Shown here one piece after another: positions 1 to 7,934 of a DNA stretch of 64,000 nt (position 1 is the stretch's first letter; every line of letters starts with the position of its first letter). The stretch comes from CAVYTF01 sp963708205. Its GTDB lineage: Bacteria > Bacteroidota > Bacteroidia > Chitinophagales > Chitinophagaceae. A model generated the notes under the pieces. It saw only the letters and a program-made list of their open reading frames with translations. It had not been told where the DNA came from and ran no database searches. The stretch covers positions 2,170,001 to 2,234,000 of the forward strand of contig OY970196.1 of assembly GCA_963708205.1 (NCBI GenBank), written 5' to 3'. A program made the position numbers and the translations under genes.

Positions 1-1101
1 AGATTTTCCAACATCAACAGCCGGCAAAATACCGAGCTCAAATAGTTTGGGTGATAAATAAATCTGTCCGTCTGTAATAGAAATCAAATTGGTTGGAATA
101 TAGGCTGAAATGTTTTGCGCTTCCGTTTCAATGATGGGTAAAGCCGTCAGCGATCCGCCTTTGAGCTCTTTGCTTAAATTCGTTGATCGTTCCAATAAAC
201 GGGAATGAATATAAAAAATATCACCCGGAAAAGCTTCCCGTCCCGGTGGTCTTCGCAACAACAATGATATTTCACGATAAGCCCGCGCATGATGCGTGAG
301 ATCATCATAAACGATCAACACATCACGCCCTTCTTCCATAAAATATTCTGCAATGCTGGTTGCGGCATACGGCGCGATATATTCCAAACCGGGAGAATTA
401 TTTCCTTCCGCCACCACAACGGTTGTATAATCCATCGCACCTTTTTCTCTCAGGTTGGCAATCACTTTTGCAACTGCAGAAGCCCGCTGCCCAATGGCAC
501 AATACACGCACAGAACATTCTTACCTTTTTGATTGAGGATGACATCAATGGCGATAGCTGTCTTGCCGGTTTGCCGATCACCAACAATTAATTCGCGCTG
601 ACCGCGACCGATGGGAATGAGCGCATCAATCACTTTGATGCCTGTTTGCAAAGGAACATTTACCTCGCCGCGATCCATGATAGCTGGTGCGGGACGTTCA
701 ATAGGCAGACGTTGATGAAGCGTAACCTGACCTTTGTCATCCATGGGATTTCCCAACGGATCAATTACTCTTCCGATTAATGAATTGCCAACCGGAATAT
801 CCATCACACGACCTGTTCTTTCTACTTCATCGCCTGCGCTTAGCAGTGAATCTTTTCCTAACAATATCACACCAATTTCATCTGCATCAATATTGTATGC
901 AATGCCAAAAAGATCGCCGGGAAATTTCAGCAGTTCCTCAAAGCCTGCACCGGGTAGCCCGGACACTTTTACAATGCCTGTTGACACGCTGGTTACAATG
1001 CCTACTTCGCGTGGCGCAAAAGGAAAAGTATAATTGTTTATACCTGCTTCTAACGCATCAAATTTGTTTTTAACAATCGTATCTGCATCTGTTGAAATCA
1101 T
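1..1101 (-). CDS. atpA: N-type F-ATPase subunit alpha (5' part, runs off the left edge)
   Basis: I translated this from the minus strand; it is open from the ATG at 1101 to base 1 (367 codons). It contains the alpha-subunit P-loop GDRQTGKT near residue 174, followed by the ENALYDD-like region, here VYDDLTHHARAYRE. Alpha subunits form the hexamer with beta and carry non-catalytic nucleotide sites. The start lies 1 bp after the stop of atpF, which fits translational coupling. It is the eighth gene of an operon in the order known for N-ATPases, in which gamma normally follows alpha, so atpG should lie just beyond the left edge. The identity is secure; the C-terminus is not visible. Confidence 0.96.
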   Translation of the reverse strand, partial: MISTDADTIVKNKFDALEAGINNYTFPFAPREVGIVTSVSTGIVKVSGLPGAGFEELLKFPGDLFGIAYNIDADEIGVILLGKDSLLSAGDEVERTGRVMDIPVGNSLIGRVIDPLGNPMDDKGQVTLHQRLPIERPAPAIMDRGEVNVPLQTGIKVIDALIPIGRGQRELIVGDRQTGKTAIAIDVILNQKGKNVLCVYCAIGQRASAVAKVIANLREKGAMDYTTVVVAEGNNSPGLEYIAPYAATSIAEYFMEEGRDVLIVYDDLTHHARAYREISLLLRRPPGREAFPGDIFYIHSRLLERSTNLSKELKGGSLTALPIIETEAQNISAYIPTNLISITDGQIYLSPKLFELGILPAVDVGKS

Positions 1102-1102
1102 A

Positions 1103-1939
1103 CTAATTATTTACAGGTACTCCATTCATTTTGGGCTCGGGAACTTTGCCAGGTTCAGCTTTCTTTTCGGCTTCTTCTGTTGGTTTGTTTTTCTTCATCT
1201 CATTTAAATTATTTTGTAATGAATGGAGATAATCTGAAAAACTCCACGCCATTTTATAACCGTTTGTGGTTAGTTCAATCCCGTTGATTAATTCAGGTGC
1301 AGTCTTAAATTGCAACAGTGATTTTGTTGCCAGCATCTCATTTACAATATTGGTAATTGACACTTGTTGTGGTGCAGACAAATCAAATGCACTGCGCACC
1401 AAAATGGTATTTGTATTGGATTTAAAAGCATCCTTAAACTTCTTTTTTTCATCATCATTCAAACTGCTCAAACGCTTATTAAAAGTATTTACCGACTGGT
1501 CTTCCAAACTTGATGAAGCCATTTCTTTTAGCAGTTTTTTCGTGATGGCAAACACCTGCTTTTGCGTTTTGTCTTCATTTGCTGACTCTTCGTTCTGCTG
1601 ATTTTCTTTTGCCGCTTTCTCAAGGTTAGAACGCAACGCATTGGCTTCATCTTTTGCATCTTGAAGCAGCTTATCGCGTTGCGCATTTGTATATGCAATA
1701 GCTTTATCCATCAATGCTTTTTTTTGCTGATCGAAGTCTGCATTTTTTTTATTGAAGTCAGCCTGTTCTTTTATAGCAGCACCTTTTTTATCATCAGCAT
1801 CTTTCAATTGACCGGCAATTTTTTTCTCCCTTTCGTCAATTGCATTGAGTATCGGTTTGTATAAAAACCTTTTCAGCAACCACACCAAAACCAGGAAATT
1901 AATTACCTGCGCTATTACCGTAAACCAATTAATCTTCAT
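1103..1939 (-). CDS. atpF: N-ATPase subunit b, peripheral stalk
   Basis: A 278-residue protein with one N-terminal membrane helix (about residues 5-25, starting INWFTVIAQVINFLVLVWLL), then a long charged coiled coil rich in Lys, Asp, Gln and Ala. This is the layout of F-type b subunits, which link the a subunit in the membrane to the alpha/beta head. It is longer than the roughly 160 residues of an ordinary b subunit, as expected for N-ATPases, which lack a separate delta gene. The C-terminal part (residues 165-240) may take over the delta role; that is inference. It sits 6 bp after atpE and 1 bp before atpA. Confidence 0.92.
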   Translation of the reverse strand: MKINWFTVIAQVINFLVLVWLLKRFLYKPILNAIDEREKKIAGQLKDADDKKGAAIKEQADFNKKNADFDQQKKALMDKAIAYTNAQRDKLLQDAKDEANALRSNLEKAAKENQQNEESANEDKTQKQVFAITKKLLKEMASSSLEDQSVNTFNKRLSSLNDDEKKKFKDAFKSNTNTILVRSAFDLSAPQQVSITNIVNEMLATKSLLQFKTAPELINGIELTTNGYKMAWSFSDYLHSLQNNLNEMKKNKPTEEAEKKAEPGKVPEPKMNGVPVNN

Positions 1940-1945
1940 AATAAA

Positions 1946-2215
1946 TTATTTTGCGATGATGTGATTCCAGAATGGATTGGCGAAGATGAGTATCATCGAA
2001 ACCACGAAACAATAAATGGCTGTTGATTCTATCATTGCCAAACCCACGAACAAAGTTCTTGTAATGGTTGGCGCTGCATCAGGTTGTTGCGCAATAGAAC
2101 TCAAGGCAGAAGATACCGCTTTACCTTCACCTGCTGCGGGCATCATGCAGCCGATTCCGGTTGTAATTCCTGCTGTAATAATTGATGCCATTGCTATAAG
2201 TGTTGTACTATCCAT
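1946..2215 (-). CDS. atpE: N-ATPase subunit c (rotor ring) with two membrane carboxylates
   Basis: An 89-residue hairpin of two membrane helices joined by a polar loop with QQPDA. Helix 2 carries the ion-binding Glu63 in IESTAIY, which matches the Na+-binding ESTxxY signature of Ilyobacter-type rings (Glu63, Ser64, Thr65, Tyr68). In helix 1, counting back from the QP loop, the place of the usual Gln32 is taken by Glu30 in AAGEGKA. The subunit therefore has two carboxylates per hairpin, a feature reported for N-ATPase rings. Whether the ring moves Na+ or H+ cannot be settled from sequence. Confidence 0.94.
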   Translation of the reverse strand: MDSTTLIAMASIITAGITTGIGCMMPAAGEGKAVSSALSSIAQQPDAAPTITRTLFVGLAMIESTAIYCFVVSMILIFANPFWNHIIAK

Positions 2216-2226
2216 AATATATTTTT

Positions 2227-2934
2227 TTATGTAGCTGTTACTGATTTTATTTTAGTGATTTTTTTTGAATCATGAACGGCTGCGGTTATATAAACTGTTG
2301 CGAGGATGCTGAAAATATATGCCTGTACAGTTCCTGTAAGCAAGCCCAATGCACTCATGATGATTGGAAAAATAAAAGGCGATATGCTCAACAGGATTGC
2401 CACGATCATTCCACCACTCATAATGTTTCCAAACAAGCGAACCGCCAATGCCAGTGTGCGGGAAACTTCGCTGATGAGATTAAAAGGAAGCATGATGAAA
2501 GTGGGTTGTAAATACGATTTAAGATAACCACCCAAACCACTTTTTTGAATACCAAAAAAAGGTACTGCAATGAACACGCTTAATGCCAATGCCGTTGTAG
2601 TTGACAGCGATGCAGTTGGCGGCGTATAACCCGGAAATATGATACATAGATTGGCTACACCAATAAATAAAAATAAAGTACCGATGAACCCAATATATTG
2701 TTCGGGTTTATCTAAACCCACTTCTTTTATTTGTTCGTTAATGCCGGTGACAATCATTTCTAAAAAACATTGCCAGCGTGAAATTTTAAGATCTGTTTTT
2801 AATCTTCTTGTGATAAGCCATGAAGCCAGAACCAGCAACAGCATTAAACCCCAGGTTGTAACAATAGTAAGATTGATGGTAATAAAACTATGTTGCCAGA
2901 AAATGGTTTGATCGGGGCTAAGCTTCATGAGCAA
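2227..2934 (-). CDS. atpB: N-ATPase subunit a (ion channel)
   Basis: A 235-residue polytopic protein with five to six membrane helices. The conserved stretch SRTLALAVRLFGNIMSGG contains the essential Arg (in AVRLFGN) that faces the c-ring carboxylate. The subunit forms the two half-channels for the transported ion. Its first codons overlap the end of atpR by 17 bp. A second ATG two codons downstream (MKLSPDQ, base 2928) is an equally good start. It is shorter than typical Bacteroidota housekeeping a subunits, which carry an N-terminal extension, in keeping with the N-type. Confidence 0.94.
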   Translation of the reverse strand: MLMKLSPDQTIFWQHSFITINLTIVTTWGLMLLLVLASWLITRRLKTDLKISRWQCFLEMIVTGINEQIKEVGLDKPEQYIGFIGTLFLFIGVANLCIIFPGYTPPTASLSTTTALALSVFIAVPFFGIQKSGLGGYLKSYLQPTFIMLPFNLISEVSRTLALAVRLFGNIMSGGMIVAILLSISPFIFPIIMSALGLLTGTVQAYIFSILATVYITAAVHDSKKITKIKSVTAT

Positions 2935-3232
2935 CCTCCTTTTTTATGTGCATTTGTTTTTTATCAATTGATTTAGTGAAATGAATAACAAGAAAGCGTG
3001 CGATGATAAAACCGCCTAAACAAATAAGCAACCGTTGCCAGTTTCCACCATCAACAAAATAGAAACCGAGCAACGTAATGCTGATGCGAAAAAAGAAACT
3101 GCCCAACACCCATAATGCAGGTGTTTTAGAAGTCATTGATTTTTTTACAGTGAACCAAAGCACTCCAAAAAATATAATTCCTAAAACAATACCTGCTGCA
3201 AAAGCTAATATCATTGACACCGTTTCATTCAT
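2918..3232 (-). CDS. atpR: N-ATPase subunit AtpR
   Basis: A 104-residue protein with three predicted membrane helices and the conserved block LGSFFFRISITLLGFYFVDG, followed by GFIIARFLVIHF. AtpR occurs only in N-ATPase operons. Its membrane Arg residues (in FFRIS and IARFL) have been proposed to interact with the c ring; that role is from family knowledge and not shown here. It overlaps atpQ by 8 bp and atpB by 17 bp, which indicates tight translational coupling. The C-terminus is Lys-rich and cytoplasmic. Confidence 0.9.
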   Translation of the reverse strand: MNETVSMILAFAAGIVLGIIFFGVLWFTVKKSMTSKTPALWVLGSFFFRISITLLGFYFVDGGNWQRLLICLGGFIIARFLVIHFTKSIDKKQMHIKKEVAHEA

Positions 3233-3554
3233 CGTTCTCTTCTTTATTGTTGTGCATTTCTTTATCTTCTTTAGCTACCCAATACCAGGCGATAATGCTA
3301 CCAGTAACCAAGCCTATTATTAAACAGGAGAGTGTCCACGAAAAGGATTCAGCATATTTTTTATCCAGCCAAATTCCCAATGCAGCGCCAAGTAACGAGG
3401 GAACGGCAACCGACCAGCCCACCATTCCCATCATGCCTAAACCAAACCAGACCGTTGCGTTCTTTTCACGCAATGCCTTCAGTTTTTGCTTTTCCTTTTC
3501 AGCTATTTTTCCACTGAAAAAATCTTCATTATACTTGTTCTTAACAGTTTCCAT
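3225..3554 (-). CDS. atpQ: N-ATPase subunit AtpQ (AtpZ/AtpI-like)
   Basis: A 109-residue protein: a charged N-terminus (residues 1-35), two membrane helices (about 36-60 and 72-95) with the small-residue motif GAALGIWLDKKY between them, and an acidic tail. This is the AtpZ/AtpI family fold that N-ATPase operons carry as AtpQ. AtpI/AtpZ relatives help assemble the c ring or move Mg2+/Ca2+, so an assembly role is likely. It sits 2 bp downstream of atpC. Confidence 0.88.
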   Translation of the reverse strand: METVKNKYNEDFFSGKIAEKEKQKLKALREKNATVWFGLGMMGMVGWSVAVPSLLGAALGIWLDKKYAESFSWTLSCLIIGLVTGSIIAWYWVAKEDKEMHNNKEENDE

Positions 3555-3556
3555 TT

Positions 3557-3955
3557 CTAGGTGTTCCGAAATTTATCAAAGCTGTAAATGAAGCCGCTTT
3601 CAAGCTTAAGCGTTACTGAACGCACGTTGCTTTCCGCTTCATCCTGTTGCTGAAATTCATGCTTCACCAATTCACTCAACTTGCCAAGATCAACACCACC
3701 AACCGCATTGCGAACAGACACTAAAACTTCCGCGCCTGCTTTCACCATAACACCGTTGTCAACTGCTAAATATTTTACGCCATCATCTTTTGTTTCGTAT
3801 TCAAAAATGCCAGGCACCAATGCCGCTACACAATCGAGCCGTTGCGGTAATAATCCATAAGAACCGGCGCTTGTTTCTATCACTATGCGATTTACATTTT
3901 GCACGTCGGCAAACACACGGAACGGAAGTAATATTTTAAGATGCATTTGCCCCAA
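3557..3955 (-). CDS. atpC: N-ATPase subunit epsilon
   Basis: A 132-residue protein with the epsilon beta-sandwich: LLPFRVF at the start, SAGSYGLLPQRLDCVAAL in place of the usual GxxGxLPxHxP turn, then VDNGVMVKAG. The C-terminal helical region (residues 90-120) is short. Epsilon links gamma to the c ring. The likely start is the internal Met4 (MHLKILLP), but the upstream ATG is in frame. The spacing to atpD upstream is 206 bp, unusually long inside this operon and filled by repeat-like DNA. Confidence 0.9.
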   Translation of the reverse strand: MGQMHLKILLPFRVFADVQNVNRIVIETSAGSYGLLPQRLDCVAALVPGIFEYETKDDGVKYLAVDNGVMVKAGAEVLVSVRNAVGGVDLGKLSELVKHEFQQQDEAESNVRSVTLKLESGFIYSFDKFRNT

Positions 3956-4161
3956 GCCTAAAGGGAGTTAAGAAAGTGTACAATAAGTTGATCTTCGCAC
4001 TGCTGTACAAGTGTGCGACGCAACGATGCTTCATGCTAGTTCCGTCGCCTGGTACATAAAAAATATTTGAACCACAAAGGCACAACGAACACAAGGAAGA
4101 ATAAATTATACTTCGTGCAACTTCCTGTCTTTGTGTCTTAGTGAGTTTCATTAATAAATTT
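3956..4161. repeat. Two dispersed-repeat modules between atpD and atpC
   Basis: This non-coding spacer splits two genes that are normally adjacent. It holds two modules. Bases 4005-4026 contain a 22-mer around GTGCGACGCAACGA that recurs at 59537-59558 with one mismatch. Bases 4073-4148 form an imperfect inverted repeat whose arms read CACAAAGGCACAACG on one side and CTTTGTGTCTTAGTG on the other, a pattern often seen as intergenic repeats in Bacteroidota. A short ORF across it is only a by-product. Confidence 0.6.
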
Positions 4162-5598
4162 TTATACTGCTGCTTTCTGTTTAGCAACGTCTATTTTCTT
4201 CACTTCATCTATTGATCCAATCATATAAAATGCACTCTCCGGATAGTCTTTAAATTCATCATTCAGTATGCGCTCACAGCCATCCAATGCATCTTTCAAA
4301 CTCACCTGCGTTCCTTTAATTCCGCTGAATTGTTCCGTTGCAAAAAACGGTTGTGTAAGAAATCGTTCCAATCTTCTTGCCCGGTTCACCACGTTGCGAT
4401 CTGCAACAGATAACTGTTCCATACCGAGCATAGAAATAATATCTTTTAGATCTTCGTATTGCGCCAGCGTTTGCCTTATTTTTTGCGACAGGTTATAATG
4501 GCTTTCACCAATGATTCCCGGCGTTGCCATTTTAGAATTTGACTGCAATAAATCAATAGAAGGATATAAACCTTCGCTTGCTTTTTTTCTTGATAAAGCA
4601 ATGGACGCAGACAAATGCGAAAACGTATGTACTGCAGCAGGATCAGTCAGATCATCAGCCGGCACATACACAGCTTGTATGGAAGTGATTGCGCCTGTAT
4701 CTGTATAAGCAATGCGCTCTTCCAGTTCCGACAATTCGGTACCCATCGTTGGCTGGTAACCGAGCCGTGAAGGCATTTGTCCCATCAAACCTGAAACCTC
4801 CATGCCTGCCTGTATAAAACGAAAGATATTATCAATCAACAACAACACATCGCGGTGTTCATCATCACGAAAATATTCTGCCATCGTAAGCGCTGCGTGA
4901 CCAACACGAAAACGTGCGCCGGGCGGTTCATTCATCTGCCCGAAAACCATTACCATATCTTTCAAAAGATTGGCATCTTTCATCGCGTTGTACAACTCGT
5001 TTCCTTCACGGCAACGTTCGCCAATACCGCAAAACATGCTCACACCTTTGTTGTGACCAACCATGTTATGAATCATCTCTGTAAGCAATACCGTTTTACC
5101 AACTCCTGCGCCGCCAAACAAACCTGCTTTGCCGCCACGTTCCAATGGAATTAATACATCAATGGCTTTGATACCAGTTACAAATACTTCAGATTTTGTA
5201 GAGCGTTTAGATAGTGGCGGTGGTGATTGATGTACATTTCTGCGTTCACCTTTTGGCAACGCTTCAAGATGATCAATGGTGTTGCCAAACACATCGAACA
5301 TCCTGCCCATAATTTCTTTACCGATTGGAACGGTAAGTTCTGTTTCGTTTGTTTCTACAACCATTCCTCTTGCTAATCCTTGTGTGGGATTTAATGCGAT
5401 GCCACGCACACTATGATCATCGAGTTGCGCTAATACTTCGATAGATATTTTCTTATCTTTTCCTGAATGGAGTAAAGTATAAACGGGCGGTAAATTATTT
5501 TCAAACCATACATCTATCACACTGCCGCGAACAGAAATTATTTTTCCATAACGTACCTTATCACTGGAATTATCTGAATTGTTATTAATCTTATACAT
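4162..5598 (-). CDS. atpD: N-ATPase subunit beta (catalytic)
   Basis: A 478-residue catalytic subunit. The P-loop GGAGVGKT lies near residue 163, the catalytic region GERCREGNE near 195, LLLIDNIFRF near 255 and the DELSEEE-like stretch TELSELEERIAYTD follows. It hydrolyses or makes ATP in the alpha3beta3 head. It heads the N-ATPase operon, as in the known order D-C-Q-R-B-E-F-A-G. The N-terminus has a 15-residue Asn/Ser-rich extension before VRYGKIISVRG. No second, housekeeping ATP synthase is visible in the window. Confidence 0.97.
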   Translation of the reverse strand: MYKINNNSDNSSDKVRYGKIISVRGSVIDVWFENNLPPVYTLLHSGKDKKISIEVLAQLDDHSVRGIALNPTQGLARGMVVETNETELTVPIGKEIMGRMFDVFGNTIDHLEALPKGERRNVHQSPPPLSKRSTKSEVFVTGIKAIDVLIPLERGGKAGLFGGAGVGKTVLLTEMIHNMVGHNKGVSMFCGIGERCREGNELYNAMKDANLLKDMVMVFGQMNEPPGARFRVGHAALTMAEYFRDDEHRDVLLLIDNIFRFIQAGMEVSGLMGQMPSRLGYQPTMGTELSELEERIAYTDTGAITSIQAVYVPADDLTDPAAVHTFSHLSASIALSRKKASEGLYPSIDLLQSNSKMATPGIIGESHYNLSQKIRQTLAQYEDLKDIISMLGMEQLSVADRNVVNRARRLERFLTQPFFATEQFSGIKGTQVSLKDALDGCERILNDEFKDYPESAFYMIGSIDEVKKIDVAKQKAAV

Positions 5599-5869
5599 AA
5601 TAATCCTCTTTCCTGATTACTCTTATTTTAATAGTGTTTGTGTTTACAATAAAATGATTTGTTCCGCAATTGATAATTCAAATCACTCGATTAATTCTCC
5701 GCTAACTTTTTTTCTGGCTTAATATTTCAATGCTTAATCCGCAATCACTTTTATTTCTTTGGCGAATTATCAATGTTTGATAATACTTTCTATCTGAATC
5801 AAGATTCAAATGATGTGCATATTTCTATAAACCCGAGAAAGGTAAAGGTCGCAGGATCTTACTCTCTTT
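5599..5869. other. Upstream region of the N-ATPase operon
   Basis: A non-coding, AT-rich stretch upstream of atpD. I found no convincing Bacteroidota promoter (TTG and TAnnTTTG at correct spacing) by eye. The conserved 42-bp element described at 5870-5911 lies at its far end, oriented toward the operon, 272 bp from the atpD start. Confidence 0.4.
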
Positions 5870-5911
5870 GTGTTATACAATTTTGGAAATAAGTTGTATC
5901 ATTCACACCTT
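5870..5911 (-). promoter_or_regulatory. Conserved 42-bp upstream element, copy A
   Basis: Read on the minus strand, it starts AAGGTGTGAATGATACAAC and ends TATAACAC. Nearly the same block stands upstream of the slipin gene (10778-10819) and the DUF892 gene (12243-12284) with the same internal spacing. Copy A lies in the duplicated segment and points toward the N-ATPase operon 272 bp away. A promoter or activator site is inferred. Confidence 0.45.
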
Positions 5912-6275
5912 AATAAACCTTTTTATTTATTGAGAAATGCTCCCTCACAAAAGCGTGTTGCTGGTTCTCCGTCATTTTATCAGCCGACTCCACCTCAATT
6001 TTTATATCTGCAAAAAGTTGGTCGGTCTTTAAGGTATTAAACAGTTCCATCTTAGCGTTAGTGGGGCCAAACAAAAGTACCTCTTTATAATTCCTGATGA
6101 TCTCTCCCAACTCTTTATAATACGTTGCCTGTTCGTGCTGCTCTTTATTATGCATCAGGTTTTCACTCTTTCCCAGGCTTTGCTCTTTTTCTTCGTGAGT
6201 GAATTTTGATTCAAGGGTTTTTGTTTCGATCGGGTCTGTTGTAAACTCCATTAAGTGTGCATTTGAATGATCCAT
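5910..6275 (-). CDS. Small eRF1-like (baeRF-type) protein, copy A, N-terminally shortened
   Basis: A 121-residue acidic protein. The start WMDHSNAHLMEF and the later block LLFGPTNAKMELFNTL resemble the C-terminal (domain 3) fold of bacterial eRF1-like or host-attachment proteins, where a GPGxAK turn is typical. I am only moderately sure of that family. It is nearly identical to the gene at 10818-11213. Here the first ten residues are missing: a stop codon lies in frame shortly upstream and the only ATG is at MDHS. It may be a decaying copy or a shorter active form. Confidence 0.6.
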   Translation of the reverse strand: MDHSNAHLMEFTTDPIETKTLESKFTHEEKEQSLGKSENLMHNKEQHEQATYYKELGEIIRNYKEVLLFGPTNAKMELFNTLKTDQLFADIKIEVESADKMTENQQHAFVREHFSINKKVY

Positions 6276-6283
6276 CCAAATGC

Positions 6284-6372
6284 TTATATTGATTATTGTT
6301 CATTCATCCTTTTTTCAACACGACCATTGACAATTTCCTTTGTTACACATAAGTTCTAAATGAAATTTTATG
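6284..6372. other. Short non-coding gap
   Basis: AT-rich sequence between the duplicated gene and the phosphoglucomutase remnant. I see no gene, repeat or hairpin in it. Confidence 0.4.
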
Positions 6373-6546
6373 CTAAGATCGCAAAGCAGCATTCACAACA
6401 GTTTGTGCTTCGTCAGTTATTTTATTCAAATGATCCATACTTAAAAAACTTTCAGCGTAGATTTTAAAGATGTCTTCTGTGCCGGATCGACGTGCTGCAG
6501 ACCATGCGTTTTCTGTTTCCACTTTTATTCCGCCTAATGACCGCAT
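6373..6546 (-). pseudogene. pgm: C-terminal remnant of phosphoglucomutase
   Basis: The minus strand encodes about 57 residues ending in a normal stop. They include LGGIKVETENAW, SGTEDIFKIYAESF and a tail ITDEAQTVVNAALRS. This is the extreme C-terminus of alpha-D-glucose phosphate phosphoglucomutase, whose phosphate-binding loop normally reads AWFAARPSGTE. Here the loop reads AWSAARRSGTE, so both the Phe and the Pro are changed. The rest of the roughly 550-residue gene is absent. It is a decayed relic, too short for most gene callers. Confidence 0.8.
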
Positions 6547-6629
6547 CTATTATATCAAGGCAAAAGAAATGAACAGTATATTTGGGATTGCGTGACAAGC
6601 AGGATGCACACCAAAATAATTTTTGATAA

Positions 6630-7123
6630 ATGAGCAAAGAACAAACAAAAGATCTTTTGAAGTTTCTTAAATCATTTGGTGACGACATAACAGATTTAGT
6701 TATGTGGCTTAGAGATTTTGCCTGGGATTTATGCCCAGAGACTAATGAATTAATTTACGACAACTATAATGCTGTTGCATTTGGTTGGAGTCCGACAGAT
6801 AAAGTTGGACACACCATTTGTTCCATCGCAGTTGGACGTTCAAGTAAAAATGTTCATTTCGGATTCTATTGGGGTAATGAAATTTCGGACCCTGACAAAA
6901 TTCTTTTGGAGAAGGTAATCAGTATCGTTATATGCTTGTGACAGATAAGAAAAAATTTCCCAAAGCATATATTAAGAAGCTTGTATACGAAGCATACGCA
7001 AATTCCCTTGCTAAAGTAAAAGATCAAAAGCAAATTATAAAGGGACAGACAATCGTAAAATCGGTTTCAGACAAGAAGCGACCAGATAAAGTAAAGAAAG
7101 TAACTAAGCGTAAAAAGAAATAG
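6630..7123 (+). pseudogene. DUF1801-type protein broken by a frameshift
   Basis: Two consecutive reading frames make one protein. The first (6630 to about 6910) gives an N-terminal half ending VHFGFYWGNEISDPDKILLE. The second continues from 6911 as EGNQYRYMLVTDKKKFPKAY through to a Lys-rich tail stopping at 7123. Together they match the DUF1801/YdhG-like pattern, which has a GFYxGxELPDPxxLLEGTG core. One base is missing at about 6910. The function of the family is unknown. Whether this is true decay or a sequencing error cannot be told here. Confidence 0.7.
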
Positions 7124-7298
7124 TATTTTCTCTATCGGTCGATGTCCCACCGAACGAAATATAATAGCTGGTGAATGAGACACTCACCAGCAGGAAAAAA
7201 CATCTAATTTTACATCTAAGTTTAGTTGCAAAAATTTCCGCCGTTGTTTATGTTCTTCACCAGCAACTTCCGACCACGCTTAATTAAACCCGGGTACA

Positions 7299-7814
7299 AT
7301 GAAAAAAATTACTTTGTTTTCATTACTTGTAATATTATCTTATTATCTTATTGCCTGTAGTAAATCTAATTCTTCTACCCCACAATCGCCTTATCAATCC
7401 CTGATTTTAGGAAAATGGCTTTATGCCCATGCAAATAACTATGATAGCGTTTTTATAACTCACTATGCTACACATACGCAATTATTACATCCACATTCCA
7501 CTTATAATTATCTAATATTTACGGATAGTAATATTGCCTATAGCATGCAATATGCGTGGGGAAGCGGAATGACCACTGTTATATACAATGACACAGTATC
7601 TTATAAGATAGCAGGTAATAATATTTTTCTTTTATGGCCTGCCGGAACTAATATGTATGCAGCGCCAACCTTTACATATCCTGCCTATCAGGATACCATA
7701 ACTATAAAATCCTTAACGCAAAATACTTTTACGCTTACCCGTAACTACCATTATAAACATTTTATAACTAACACAGGAGAAGTAAAAGTAAGTATTGACA
7801 GTTTAATGAGATAA
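7299..7814 (+). CDS. Predicted lipoprotein, lipocalin-like size
   Basis: A 171-residue protein with a lipoprotein signal: MKKITLFSLL, a hydrophobic core and a lipobox YLIAC with the acylated Cys at residue 20. After a Ser-rich linker comes LILGKWLY, a beginning shared by many small lipocalin-like Bacteroidota lipoproteins, followed by alternating beta-strand-like segments rich in Tyr and Thr. The function is unknown. It is monocistronic. Confidence 0.7.
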   Translation: MKKITLFSLLVILSYYLIACSKSNSSTPQSPYQSLILGKWLYAHANNYDSVFITHYATHTQLLHPHSTYNYLIFTDSNIAYSMQYAWGSGMTTVIYNDTVSYKIAGNNIFLLWPAGTNMYAAPTFTYPAYQDTITIKSLTQNTFTLTRNYHYKHFITNTGEVKVSIDSLMR

Positions 7815-7934
7815 AACTCGCTGCGCTTCCCGCAAAGAGGTTTGTTTAATATCAAAAGAAATAAACAGATATTTGGAAATGGGTGTAATAACAGCAACCT
7901 TCGTGTCAGGTGCAAACAAAATTGACACCCATAT

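Larger units (their letters stand above)
5843..6283. repeat. 441-bp direct repeat, copy A
   Basis: Aligned by eye with 10751-11191 at a constant offset of 4908 bases, with no gaps and about 22 mismatches (about 95% identity). The repeat covers a whole small gene plus its 3' flank. Its right border (6283/11191) falls within the start of the gene, so copy A has lost the first ten codons present in copy B. Confidence 0.93.

Noticed and set aside
734..1073. Plus-strand ORFs over atpA and similar antisense ORFs elsewhere
   Set aside because: They lie opposite highly conserved ATPase genes and show no domain or start context.
3936..4187. 83-residue ORF between atpD and atpC
   Set aside because: It consists of repeat-like DNA, overlaps both neighbours, and its sequence has no features of an N-ATPase subunit.
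7879..7932. 8-bp inverted repeat before the gene at 7935, considered as an insertion sequence end
   Set aside because: Arms are short, no target duplication or transposase is present; kept only as a possible start-site hairpin.
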